Shown piece after piece: positions 34,506 to 47,400 of a stretch of DNA of 64,000 nt (its first letter is position 1; the number at the start of each line of letters is the position of its first letter). The stretch spans positions 1 through 64,000 of the forward strand of contig JAIFAC010000420.1 of the NCBI GenBank assembly GCA_026545765.1, read 5' to 3'. A program made the translations under genes and the position numbers. Origin of the DNA: Plantago major (taxonomy: Eukaryota > Streptophyta > Magnoliopsida > Lamiales > Plantaginaceae). The notes under the pieces were generated by a model. That model was not told where the DNA came from, ran no database searches, and saw only the letters and a list, made by a program, of their open reading frames with translations.

Positions 34506-35695
34506 CCAGCTTCTAACAAGGTATACAAATTTATATTAGCATACGAATATGATACATGAAGAGATTTTTCCTGTTCAAAAGCTATATTAGAATATTGCAA
34601 CTTTACTTGAACATATTTGCCTTCATCCATATTATTAGCATATGAATATGATACACTTGAATTGCATAGATGTATTATGCCCAATACTGCAACATTTACA
34701 TAGATTAATAAATGATTCCTTATTTTATCTGGAAAATATTGCATTTCCGTAAAGCCATTCTGCATATCAAGCAATTCTCCTAAAATTTCATTTTTATGTG
34801 ATAAGCTAATCAAGACACCTATCACAATTTTGCCTTATTTTTAAAAGTTGAAAGTGCCACTAATACGCAGCTAAATCAAATTAGTCAGAAAGACTAACCA
34901 CTCAAATTAGATGAGATCATAACTAGATCAGCTAATTTCCCAGTTTTTATGCAAGTAAAACAATCGAAATCTTTGCCTTAACCATTACTAACATAAACTT
35001 TTCCCTATAATCCAAATACACAAAATAAATATGCAATTTTCATTCACTGATCAAGAACATATTAAATATGAAACTCACAGAAACATATAAATAATGCATG
35101 GCTAATATACTGATTTTAGTAAACTGTAAATACACCCAAAATCAATCAACCTAAACACAATATTCTGTTGTGACAAACTAAGCATAGATTATACTAAGTG
35201 ACACAAAAGCAGTGTGACAAACTAAAATAAAAAGCTGATATGGATAAGCAAATATATAAGACATTTAACAATTTTCCATGAATTCACGCAAAAGGGACAA
35301 ACTTGAAACCGTGTGAATGGCACATATAACATATTCTGTATGCTTTTGAAGTATCTGACCATCAATTGTAGAATGTTCAAGACTGTACTGAGAAAGAGTA
35401 GAGCAGGAGTAAATACCTCAACTCACCAAGAAAGATTAGATCCAGAAACACCAGTAAAGTCTTCTCCACGATTCAATAAAGTTGAGAATTCTCCATAGTT
35501 GTTATATAATGAATATATAAATCTATCTGCATAAAAATCAAACAGTTAAAAAGGAGTTATTGTCGTGTTTAGACATAATCCTGAATATATAAATCCATAT
35601 CCACTAAAGACACATAATCCAGAAAAATTCTCAACTCCTTATGCAACTGAATCATAGTTTTAACATGAAAATTCACTCAGTCGTTTAATTAGGAA

Positions 35696-38306
35696 ATGTC
35701 AAAACCTGGAGATATCGTACAATTGTCGCCATTAAGACGCACTGTGATGAGAAGCATTGTGGTCCGTAGTCAATCATTGGTTCAACTGGACAAGTTTAAG
35801 AAAGAGGGACTAGAATTATTCTTAGTCGATAAGGAGGTATTGCTATGAATTATTTTTTCAAATAGATTAATTTGATCAACTTTTGTACAAATATGGCAAT
35901 AATTTATTAATATAATTTTTTATTTTAGGGAACAAAAATTCAAGCTTCAGTTCCCCCAACTGTTTATGGGAAGTTCCAATCTGAATTTTCACTAGGTTAC
36001 GTGGTGAAAATATCTAATTTCACCGCTATTTAGAACTTCCTATGAGCCGTAATGCAAAGATTATGCATCAAGATAACCGGCATTCGGGCAAGTTTATCAG
36101 AGTTGCGAGATGCCAAATGATATGGAAATTCCAAAGTTCAACTTCGCCATTCCATTTCTTCACCTTGTCACGATGTCGAAAACCCTAGTCCCCCGCCAAC
36201 ATTAAACCGAATATATGTTCGTAAGTTGATTATAAATAATTAAATTTATGATTTACTTTTTTTATTTTCTATTTATTCGATTGAATGGTACATGTTTTAG
36301 ATGATATCGAGTGGTGTCCACACCACTGGTGAGCCCGAATACGCATCAAAGAACCAAGGGAACTAAGTCGACGCCATCATCACTAATATCGAGTGAGTTG
36401 TTTGTAATCATTCTAAATTAATTTTCTAACCGTCCGCTTAAATTATGATAAGTCCATTCCCAAATAAGTTTTGTTTCTTTATGTTATGCTTAGTGGTCAT
36501 AAGATTCATTGTGTACTGTGGGGGAGCTATGGAGATGAACTTAGAAAGTTTGTTGATGGTCGAGCTGAAGGAGATAAAGGACCAATTGTTTTGATTCTTC
36601 AGTTTGCAATGATATCGCTTTCGAGGTAAATTATTTGATGTTAATGTCAACGAAATAACATCATCGATATCTCAGATTATTTTATAAGTGTACTCACGCT
36701 TAGTTTTGTTGTAGACCAACATCGAAAGCACTGTAAACATGCTACTAAAATGTACATCAACTCGATTGTCCCGAGTATAATGAATATGTTATCGTATTTA
36801 AAACTCGAATATTTATAAATTGCTATCTCAATTTCATTAATGTATCAGCTTGCTTTTAAATGTGGTGTTTAATTAGATTAAAACTTCTTTTTTTAATTTT
36901 TTTTAAGGTTTAGCGATGAATCTTTCGTTCGGAGTGTATCCAAATGCATCGATAACAAAATAGACAACATGGGTCTTCGCTATGCATCGGGTGCTTTATC
37001 CGTTTCTCCTCTCCAATGATAAAGTCAAGAATAAATTCCATTTGAAAATAGTTATCGCTTATGTTTAATAAGGTAGTCACTTAATAATTATTGTCCTACT
37101 TCAATTTAACAGCCTGGTGTTTACAATATTCTCGCGACGATTGTTGAAGTAACACTTCCAAATGACACTTGGTTCTACGGTGCATGTGATAAAGCTGGTT
37201 GCACGAAGGGCACTGGAAGAAGTTTTACACTTGGTCAATGTAAGTGCAACACTCAAATTAAGAAACCAAAGGCTTATGTAATGTCATAACTTGCTATTAT
37301 TTGTGTGATGATCTATTAGTCTCTTACTCGAGTAATCTATCTATGTATATATTAATTGAAAACCATTCAAGCATTCTTATAGTGACAAGTCATCAATTAT
37401 GTGGAATTGATGAACATTTTCATTGTCTATAGATGTCTATGTGGCAAAGATCATAATTAAAGTTTCATATTTGATATAGGTTTAAATTCTACGCCGTTGT
37501 TTATGACGCTATTCGAGAACTTTGCAACATTTGTATTATGGGATAATGTTGTTAAGCGGTTAATAGGAAAATCGCTAAGGAGGTTCATGATGAAATTGTT
37601 GAGGTAACTTTAGAAAACTTACTTATATTAGTAAAATTCGTAAAGTTGAGGAATATCATTTCTTTTACTTATTTGTTAACCAATGTCTATTAGGATGGTG
37701 GCGACCTATCTCAAATACCATCTCAATTGATGCTTTGGATGTAACCATACTCTTCAAAGTTAATGGAATAGCAAATTCGATGATGGTATGAGGGACCGAT
37801 TTACAAGGTTGTCGTCAGGATGATGAGAAGACTTTTACTGTGAAAACATTTACTGAAAATGTTGATGTTATTGCCCAGTACAATAATATGGTAAGTGCCC
37901 CATTTAGAACATAACTACATCCTATTATTACTTTTTGTACTAAACATCCATAGATAATACTAATTTACTATTTTTGTACTTATTCCAACTACTGTAGGAT
38001 GTTGTTTCAAAATTCCATAACACTGATGTTGTAGAGCCAGTGAACATCATGGAATCGGTATGTTTTACTTATACTTTTTGTTCATTATGTGGTGTGTAAA
38101 TACATATAGATTTTCCATAATGAAACTTAGTTTGCCATTATATTTTATAGGAAGCTGAAATTGAAGAGCTTGAAGATAGCTCCACAACTGAGAACAATAT
38201 CAACACTCCTCAGAAGGATTTGCTTGGTGATGGAACAACAAAACGTTCCATTGATGGTGAAGATTACCATCTGTCAATCACCAAGAAGATAAAGACTGAA
38301 AAGTGA
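35696..38306 (+). pseudogene. RPA1-like (replication protein A large subunit / DUF223) gene of the Helitron
   Basis: Exon 1 at 35696-35836 (MSKPGDIVQLSPLRRTVM...LVDKE) is joined to exon 2 from 35929 (GTKIQASVPPTVYGKFQSE...VVKISNF), as in the N-terminal OB-fold of Helitron RPA proteins. Further parts are GSYGDELRKFVD near 36530; VEVTLPNDTWFYGACDKAGC near 37150, carrying the first half of the RPA C-terminal zinc ribbon; RFKFYAVVYDA near 37480; VLWDNVVKRLIGKS in another frame shortly after; and a Ser/Glu-rich tail ending KKIKTEK at 38306. Frames change between blocks and exon 2 runs into a stop, so the gene is decayed. RPA-like genes bind single-stranded DNA and are standard passengers of plant Helitrons; no such role is shown for this copy. 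Confidence 0.75.
37340..37446 (+). repeat. Second Helitron left end, inside the RPA-like gene
   Basis: A near-identical copy of 33798-33906, again preceded by A and starting TCTATGTATATATTAATTG. It lies in what would be an intron, between the two halves of the RPA C-terminal domain. Confidence 0.75.
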
Positions 38307-38596
38307 AGAGTTCTATATATTCCATTTTCTTCAATATTGACTTATGTTTGTTGGTTTTTGTTTTGAGACATCTGTTTACGCTTATGAACTCATTTTATGA
38401 TTGGATTCGTTTGACTGGTTTTGAACTCATAAGTTTGTTGAGAGTTATAGACCTTATCTTTTAAGTTTGAATAAGTTTTAAAATGTTTGTTATTTCTATA
38501 TCTTACAGTTTTGTGATAAACAATATGACGAAACAACTATTTTTGGCCACATAAATGAATAATTATATGATGTTTTTCACACCGGTGTTTTCATGG

Positions 38597-39457
38597 TGGC
38601 CAGATAGTCGACTGTTATCTCTTCCTATTGAAATTCTTAGAGACATAATCATTCGTGTTGCAAAGGATGAGACTTTGTCTACAGTTTTAATTAAGTTGAG
38701 GTAGATACTCTACTTCAAATACAAATCTAATATATGTAATCTTATGCTCCATTAACTCATAGCCTATCATTTAACACTACTTCTCTATGGACGCAACTAT
38801 ATTCTAATATTTTCATTAACCAGCCAGTATTCACGCCACTCGCTTCAGAGCCTGTCTGCTTACCATCGGATGAAGCTTGCACGATTCTCCGTATTAGCCT
38901 ATCTACATCAAGTTTCTCCGCACTTTAAATGCCTCAAGTACAACAATCCGTAGATTTTATACCGCTATGCAAAAGGTAATATTTTTTCGAAGACACAACT
39001 TAAATTATTATGTTTGGTCTAAATATTGTTATATTAAACAATATCCTAATATAGACTTATTACAGACAGATTTATTCCTACATGGTAAATACAAATCTGC
39101 CCAAATGCTCATTGAAAAAGCCAGCTCCTATGGACATGAAGAGGCTAATTACCTAAAATGTTTCATTTTACTACTGCACCCTGATGATCAAAGTCGAAGG
39201 GATGAAGGAGCAAGACAACTTCTATCATATCGTGAAACAAGCGAGGGAAAGAAATATATAGATGATTGTCAAGAAGACTAAACTACAAGATTTGTACCAT
39301 GTGCCCACCATACCGAGGTTCCCGAGCACCACGTTGTAGAACTCACATACCATATCGAAGTGGAGTCATGAAGTCATGTTCCCATTGCAATGCGAGTGAA
39401 GAATTCGAACATTTATTTGACACACAAATTGGACTAGAATATGTCCATTTTGTTTGA
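38597..39457 (+). pseudogene. F-box-like gene of the plant At2g35280 type, possible Helitron capture
   Basis: SLPIEILRDIIIRVAKDE near 38620 fits the start of an F-box. After a gap, 39061-39281 reads FLHGKYKSAQMLIEKASSYG then HEEANYLKCFILLL and REGARQLL-like text (a Sel1-like helical repeat). 39290-39420 has spaced cysteines (TMCPPYRG ... MKSCSHCNASEEFEHLFD), like the Cys-rich tail of this plant F-box family. F-box proteins recruit substrates to SCF ubiquitin ligases. The pieces are in more than one frame and intron positions are uncertain. It lies inside the Helitron block between the RPA-like and Rep/helicase genes, so gene capture is plausible; it could instead be a pre-existing gene split by nested insertion. 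Confidence 0.5.
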
Positions 39458-42260
39458 AAAATATATGACATAAGTATTCGTTTAGTCACTAATAATAGAC
39501 GGTCTATAATAAATCAGTCATGTTCGAAAGACTATTTAGAGCTCTTTGTTACCAAGAATAATACATAAATGATTTTCAAATGCATGTGCCTAACATATGA
39601 AAATCCTTATGTTCTATATCACAGTAATTGTAATATCTTTATTTCCACTAACATATTATTTATTCAAACTTGCAGTAATGCAAGTTAACCACACCGTTTC
39701 ATGCACGTTAATAATTTATGTTTCTTGATGAGTCGATTTTACATCGTCTCATTTGCCATCTTATGGACATTATCAAGTATGGTTTTTATGTTCTTTATTG
39801 GTATTTTGTTACGTTTTCATGTTTTGTGTATTTTGTATTTTGGTCCAGCTTTTGTTTTCCCCTAAATTGCAATTTTCTCCGCTTTCTTCCCGCTCATTTA
39901 GAATTAGGTTAATTCACCTATATATATTTAGATAAGAACCTTTTACATAACTTCATTATTATTCTTCTCTTCTTTTGCTCCTAGAACCTTTCCAAGGCAA
40001 TTACCTCCAATAATTTTTGTAGTACTACTCGATAATAACCCCATTTAAAACTATCTTTAACCAAGCTACTACCAGAGTTCATTTTACATAATTGCTCCTT
40101 AGCAATCCATTTAATAAGTTAAATAAAACATTGTCTTAGTGTTATCGCTAATTTTCTTTCAAGGTTGTTAATCTCGATCCCGTCAAGGTCGCTACCAACC
40201 AAAAAATCTGGGATAGCGGGATCGCGCTACCGGGATGACCGGGATATTGAAGTTAAATATATGATATAAAATACATTATACATAAACATAAAAGCTTAGA
40301 ATTAACTCAATTAACGGGCATAAAAACTAAAGAAAAATGGGTTTGAACTTTGTAAATTTGCTCGTATTATGTTTTAATTGGGGCAAATGGTCATTTACCC
40401 TAAACTTTATTATCCCGCCGAAATCTAGATCCCACAATCCCGCCTGTGATTTCGGATTTGCCGATGCTATGTTTCCCGGATGGGCATGAATCCACCCAAA
40501 GCAAACGCACCGGATAGCCGGATCATGATCTCGCCGAGATTCACAACACCGCTTGAAATATCAGATAGTGTAAGCGATCGTAAACCGACTCAATTCAATC
40601 ATTAATTTTACAATACACTAGGGAAAAAACACTTTATTTCTTAAAGTCCATAAGGAATCAAAAATCAATTTAAATTCTGATAAAAAAAAAATCAAGATAC
40701 ACAATATAAGAAACTAAATAAGATAATGGCTCAAAAGATATCCTCCAAAAATATCCTCCAGATCACGTTTAGAATCTTCATGCCTAATTCTTTCTGTTAT
40801 ATGTCTGGATAAAAGGTAATGTAATATACTGATTTCATTTGCCTAAATTAAGTTTTAAATTTCAATGTTATATATTGGGTTAGGATTTTAGTTTTATCAA
40901 CACAAATTCGCCAAATTACCGAAAGGTAAAATTCGACCTCAAATCTATGAAAACACTATGTCCACATAGACATCAACCGATTCGCTATTTGTCGTGTTTT
41001 CAACTTTATTGCAAAAGAAGACTACATTCTCGCTAATTACCGCCCTATTCAACAAGCTATCTCTCTCAACAGATTTATTACAAACAGAAAATTATGTTTT
41101 CGTGAATACTTATCTTTATCTCGAGTGAAGCTATTTGATAAAAACAATTTCGACCTATGTTCATCACTCTAAATCGAATAATTGGGGAAAACGAATTAAC
41201 ATAATAATTGATGAAAAACGGATTTGGAACAGATTAGTAGAAAACTCACCTGTAACGATGTCATCGCGATTTGCTTTGCATATGCTGTCTTCGTAATTTG
41301 TTGTCTCCGATTTTTGAATGAGTCTTCGCTTAATTATGCTTGCTGTCTCCATTGTTTGAAAACTTTGAATCGATCATTGACGATGTAGATTAGGAGTTGA
41401 ATAGATCGTTGATGCTGTAGGAGAAGAATCGATCGATCTTTGATGCTACTGAGATGACCTGAGATCGACTGATTTGTTGCTGTGTCTCGCTGTGCGGAAA
41501 TTTTTTGACCCGTTGCTGTGTGTTTTCGCCTGTTTAGCTGGTGTAGATTGGTTTTTGTTTGGGTTTTTGTTTTGTTCGACTTTGTTTGGTTGTAGAAGAA
41601 GGCAAAACCGATTTGCCTTGGTTGATGTGAGATCTGATTTTGTTCGACTGTGTGGCTGAGATCGATCGTTTGAAGCTCGATCCATCTTTACGGTGGATCC
41701 GAGATGATCCGAGATCGATCACTGAGATCGACGGTGATGCTTATTAGCTTCATGCTTTCAACTGCGGACCGAATCGAGAGGAGATCGTTTTTTAGCGGTG
41801 TGGATCTGTATGTGAAAAGCGATGGTGTCATAGATGTATTTGTTGCCCTTTATGTACGTATTTGTTGCCCTATTTTTAAGTGCACTCTCAATTCTTACTA
41901 ATTGCCTTAATTTAATAGACGGCTATTGCAATTTGATACAAAATTCCGTCACTCTTTTGACCCTATTCATCGTAGTTTTCTATTAAGAATTCTTTCATTC
42001 ATTTTAACCTAATTCACCTAAGTGTTCTACTAATAATACCTTCATCTATTTAAACCCAATCTCATATTCTCTTTTAATTATAGTCTTTATTTCTTAGAAT
42101 ACTTTTTAATCATATTTTATTTGTATATTTTGTAATGGACTTTTTTATTATTTTGATGTTAACCTTTCATAATGTTGTAGTGTACATCTTACTAAAGTAT
42201 TTAACAAATTACATGATTAATCTTTTTCACGTAAAAAATGCATAATAATTATGTCTCATG
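39458..42260. other. Helitron interior without a recognised gene
   Basis: Includes a possible hAT-like element at about 40160-40555. At about 41345-41245 on the minus strand an open reading frame starting METASIIKRRL runs to a good GTGAGT donor, but no family was recognised. Several gatcgat-rich phrases occur at 41365-41740. Confidence 0.4.
40160..40555. mobile_element. Possible non-autonomous TIR element
   Basis: The left end tttcaaggttgttaatctcg and the inverse of the right end tttcaagcggtgttgtgaat share an imperfect inverted repeat. The interior is rich in cccggat/gggatcg words near both ends. No target duplication was found. Confidence 0.35.
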
Positions 42261-42269
42261 TATTAGGCT

Positions 42270-42638
42270 ATGGCGATCATGCTAAAGACACCAAGTACAG
42301 CGTGGAACAAAGAGGGTGTTAAGCTAAGGCGTGAGTTTCAAGAGAGCGTGATGAGTGATGATCAAACACTTCAAGACTTTTTCGATAATATTAAGACTCA
42401 ATGGGCTAAACTACAATCCATTTGCCAAGTTCAACATGTTATTCACCCATATGGTGTGAAATGGGCAATTAAAATTGTTAGAGATGCTATCCCAACTCAC
42501 CTCAAAGAGTCATTCAATTTGTTACTCGAGCATGTTATAATACACAAGGGGGTGGATCTGGATTATATCCTAGATATGATCTTGCACTTTTGGCCTAAAG
42601 AAGAGATTCAAGGGGATGCACCAAATGAAGGGATCTAG
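42270..42638 (+). other. Unrecognised 122-residue open frame
   Basis: Open from ATG at 42270 to the stop at 42636. It is hydrophilic and mostly helical by eye (SDDQTLQDFFDNIKTQW, then AIPTHLKESFNLLLEHVI). The DFFDNIKTQWAKLQ phrase is faintly like Copia-type gag (UBN2), in which case it would be a fossil piece of an LTR element. No neighbouring retroelement parts were found. Confidence 0.3.
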
Positions 42639-42639
42639 G

Positions 42640-44424
42640 TTGGAGAAGTGGCTTAGCTATTAAACTCACATGGAGTTTAATATTTATGATTTATATCTTT
42701 ACTTTATGTTCGTATTTCCTAGAAATAATCTACAAAGACCTGAATTTGTAGTTGGCATTTTTTGATACGCAAAAACTTTGTGTTGATTTGTTTTATGTTT
42801 ACTTTTATGATTATGTTGACTTATTTGAAAATTTGCACTTCATAATATTACTACATTATATTTAATAGCTATTATAACCTATGTCATAATTATTAACTCG
42901 GTCTGCCATGGATTATTTTCGATGCTTCGAGTTGTCATGGATTAATTTGGATGCTTCTTAAGTCTTATTTGTTTGTGGCTTCTAAAGTCGATTTAGTTAG
43001 GCATAATTTGGTGAAATTTAAGAATACCATACTCACAACTCAAGAAGTATAAATTTATTTTGTATAACTTGATGGATGACACCGCATTTCAGAGTTGATG
43101 TTTTGACTTCTTATAATATCGCTTAAGCTTTTATTCTTTCATGTTCGTGAGTACTTTCTTCTTAGTTGTGATGGAACTGGTGTTTAAATTTATGTCATTG
43201 TCATAATTCGTAAATACAATTGTTCGGTATGGACCAAGTACAAAGATTTCGGAATGAATTCGCCAACTATGCAAATCAAACTTATCGCAATTTTTTTCGT
43301 AATTATGCTTAATTGTTAGAGAGGATCAATATATAATTCAAATGGAAAAAACAAAGAAAACAAAACGCGATCAATGATCGTAGCCAACCTCATCAAAACT
43401 CCTAACGTAGACTCAGATCGAGGTCTCCATTATCAAACGTTACTAATGGTGAGTTTTATTTGATAATTTTGTATAATTTAGATATGTTTTCGACAAAACT
43501 AGATGAATCTAAGTTCATATATGAATGATCCACGATCTTATTTTGTTATAATAGTTCCTTTACCGGGCATTCCATGCGTAATCGAATTTCAATCAAGATT
43601 ATATACCAAATGTACAATTACATATGGCGCCCACCCATAGGAAGGATAGTTCGTCTTTCGTCCAACGAGCAATCTCACAAATCGTAGTCGATTTCATATG
43701 TTCTTAAAATTCTTCTTCAAATTTTACGGCCATTTTCTACATTAGATATTGAAATTCAACATTAGGTCGCTTTATTGATTATTAAAGAAAAAAATCACGC
43801 AGTTTAAGTCCGCTGTGTCTTATGTATCATACACCTTTCCACCATCGAGTTTTGGTTCTCCTAAGATGTTCAACTTCTTACACATCAACATCAAGTTAAT
43901 AGAATTAATTAAAAAATTCTATTTGTAATCTAAAATATTTTGATATTTACGATAGGTGGAGAATCATCCGTATATCTCAAATGACACCACCTTATCATAT
44001 TGTCAATTCATCATCCTATGAGATCTTTTATATGTTAGTTTTACGCTTAAATTAATCTTTTCATAAAATTGCAATTTAAGTTATATAACATTTGTTCTAA
44101 TTAGTGTATCATCAAACCATGTCCGCTAATCGCCCTCTATACCAAGAATTCCTACAAGTTATCTAAGACAACGTAAGTACTACATTCATAAACTCCATTG
44201 CCCTTTTGTATACTTACTAATAAAAAATTAAATAATGATCAACAATTTTTAATAGTATATTCAATTTCCTGCAGTAGTCAACCCCATCAGTAATTATAAC
44301 TTCACAACAGTAATGTCCATGATCCCTATTCAAACAGGTAATTTATTTAAAATAATTTAGATTTTTCATTTAAAATAGTTTTTTTTGTATATTTTTAAAT
44401 GCATCACATGTCAAAATTCTATAG
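42640..44424. other. Helitron interior upstream of Rep/helicase, no clear gene
   Basis: AT-rich. Short open pieces around 43240-43320 and 43570-43700 may be decayed leading exons of the Rep/helicase gene, but they were not recognisable. Confidence 0.35.
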
Positions 44425-47400
44425 GAACGAATGTTACTTCAAATACAAAAGTTCAACTTTCTGGAACTCCAAAGGCAAGTTCTACCGTTATCAACCCAAT
44501 CCGGCAAATGAAAACACAAGGCCTGGATCCCCGCAAAAAAAAGGAACCCACAAAGGATATTGGTGCTTTAAGATCTGTATCCAAGAATTTGAATTCATCT
44601 GAGTTCAAAACTGTTGTTTCAACAAAAACTGGTTAGTGATTGTTATTTTTATATATGATAGATTGATAAAGCGCATCAACGTAAACATGGATGATGAAAT
44701 TAAATATGTACTGGCTTATGTATAACAGGAAGTGATGTAGGACGAGGAAAAGAGAACATTCCTCCTCATAATGCATCTATAGATGCGGATACAAACATAA
44801 GACGTGCAGAGGTGAAAAGAGGCAAGAGGCCTTTAGAAACACCAACTAAATTAACCAAAAAGAAAGCTACTAACGGAAGTGAAAACTCATTCATGGCCGA
44901 TGCGCGCAAGTCTGTATTATCAGCTAAGCATATCCAGGATAGTTTTCATGACATCATTAATGAACCGCTCTGGTCGAATGAGCCCCTTGGAGTAAATCCC
45001 ACCGAACCATTAAAACAGAAAAAACGCGGTAGGAAACCCATCGAGTTTGACTTGAGTATTCTAGACAAACCACACAAGCCAGCCAAGCGAGGTAGAAAGC
45101 TTATATCACTTGAAGTTCAAAAAAATACATGCAGTATTGCAGGTAAGGATACTTACATACACAAGTACAATTAATGCTAATATCATCATTTGTCTTATAC
45201 ATTTCCATTTGACAAAGAAATCTATATTTTTTTATGTTTCTTTATAGACGGGGCAAAACAACAAAATCCAAAAGCTAAGTCTCGGCGTGCTTCGAGGATA
45301 GATAAAGTTCAAGGAAATGAGTTATTCCTTCAGGTAAAATATTTTTTACCTGAAATTGAATAAAGTTATTCTCGCATTATTCATTATTGATTATGCAAAT
45401 ATATAAATAAACATTTTAATTGTTCAAGTTTCATTCCTGCCCCATGTTAGATTTGGTAATTACACATTTAGAGAAAAATAGATGAGAAAACTCGAATTAA
45501 AACATGAAGAAAGACATTACTTCCCCTACAATATTATGGTTCACCAACAATCACACATTTTGATAGATTGCAATTCAAGATCTAACCAATTAATTTATGA
45601 TAAATAACCAGTGGATTAAATTAGCTAGGTTGAACACAATTACATTTGAGTCCACATGTTCAGAAAATGCTCAAATTCGAACATCAAATAAGATATTCTT
45701 GCCCCTACAAGATTATTTTTATCAAACAATAACACATTTTCACAAATTGCAACCCAATAAACAAACGATTAATTCTCTAATAGACACCCGTTACATTAAC
45801 AAAAGGCAAAAATAATATACGTTGACATTCTTTCAATTAAAAAATCTACTAAAATCTAACTGAGGTAAACTCCAACTTTTGAACGTTAATATATAATACA
45901 TTTCAAATGTTCAATAGAAGATTTTCAGCTCCGGCAGGACACGAGATAAAATTATTGTTAACAAATAGATATTTTGTAGTCTCTCCTATAAATTATTTCA
46001 ACAAATCCATGTGCAGCGTATTTGGACTTTGGTGATCCAGAGTATAAATGTGAACATTGTGGGGCTTTATTCTGGTTTGAAGAAAGGAGACCAACTAATC
46101 AAAAAAAGAATCCTAAGTTCACCCTATGTTGCATGAGAGGCCAAGCCAAGCTTCCAATTCTTCAACAACCACCTCAGTTAATAAGTGATCTGCTAGAGAA
46201 TAGACACGACAAGAGTCGAAGTTTCCTTGAAAACTTACGTGCATATAACATGATGTTCTCTTTTACTTCAATGGGTGGGAAAATAGACAAAGAGGTTAAC
46301 AAAGGTCGGGGTCCTTATTGTTTCAAGATGGGCGGTCAGAATTTCCAGTAATCGGCTCTCGCTGCATCGATGGAAAAGAACCGTTTGCTCACCATACATT
46401 TATGACATCGAGCACGGCGCAAAATGTAATCAATGCTCAAGTTAGTGCCAAAATATCTATATATTTATTTATAAAATCTATCATAATAATATTACACGAT
46501 AATTAGTTCATTTAAGTAAATTTGTATATATTCATGTATGCCAAGGTGATGGAAGGGTTTGACACTTCACAGTACCAAAGATCAAAGATATGATCGATTA
46601 ATATAATCCTTATGCCAAACAATATAGAATGGCCGAGATCGTGATCTTCCTTAATAACTCGGCAGATATTAGTTTGCAACTTATAGCAAAAGAGCCAAGG
46701 ATGTATGCACTATAATTTACCCACCGCAGGTGGTCGCCATTATTGAAGGAGACATTGAGAATGTGAGGCATAAGAGGGATATTATGGTCGAGTTGAAGTT
46801 CATCGGATATTTGCATAGATAAATGAATTTCTTCCATGCTATCTCCTCTTCATTACCCACTATTGTTCGTGGTATGGGGAAGATGGTCATATACGACATA
46901 CCCAAAACAACATTCAAGAAGAGGCCAAATCTCACATAGCATTTAGAATTCAACACAGGAAGGAGAAGGTCACCAAATTATACTTCAAGTGAGGTTGTTT
47001 CAGTTTATTGTTGATTCCTACATGATGATGGAGTCTCAAAGACTTCAGTGGATTCGTCACAATCAACCAAAGCTTAGATACGAATCTTATAAGAATATTG
47101 CCAACAAAGTTAAGAACTGTGAATATGATCCTTCATCATGTGGTAGTCTCTTCATACTGCCATCATCTTTTCCAGGGGGTGCTAGATGGTACATGCATGT
47201 ACTGTGATTCTATGGCTATATGCAAGTAAGGTGATATCCATGCCTATTCATAACATTTACATGCAATCCAAAGTGGCCAGAGATCACAAGGTATGTTGAG
47301 AGTCTTGGGTTGAGACCGGAAGACAGGCCTGATATTATATGTCGAGTCTTCAAGATGAAACTCGATGAGCTGATTAAGGATATAAAAGATGGACATATGT

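Noticed and set aside
41446-41901. Several overlapping open frames in gatcgat-rich sequence
   Set aside because: Repeated phrases on both strands, with no family or splice context.
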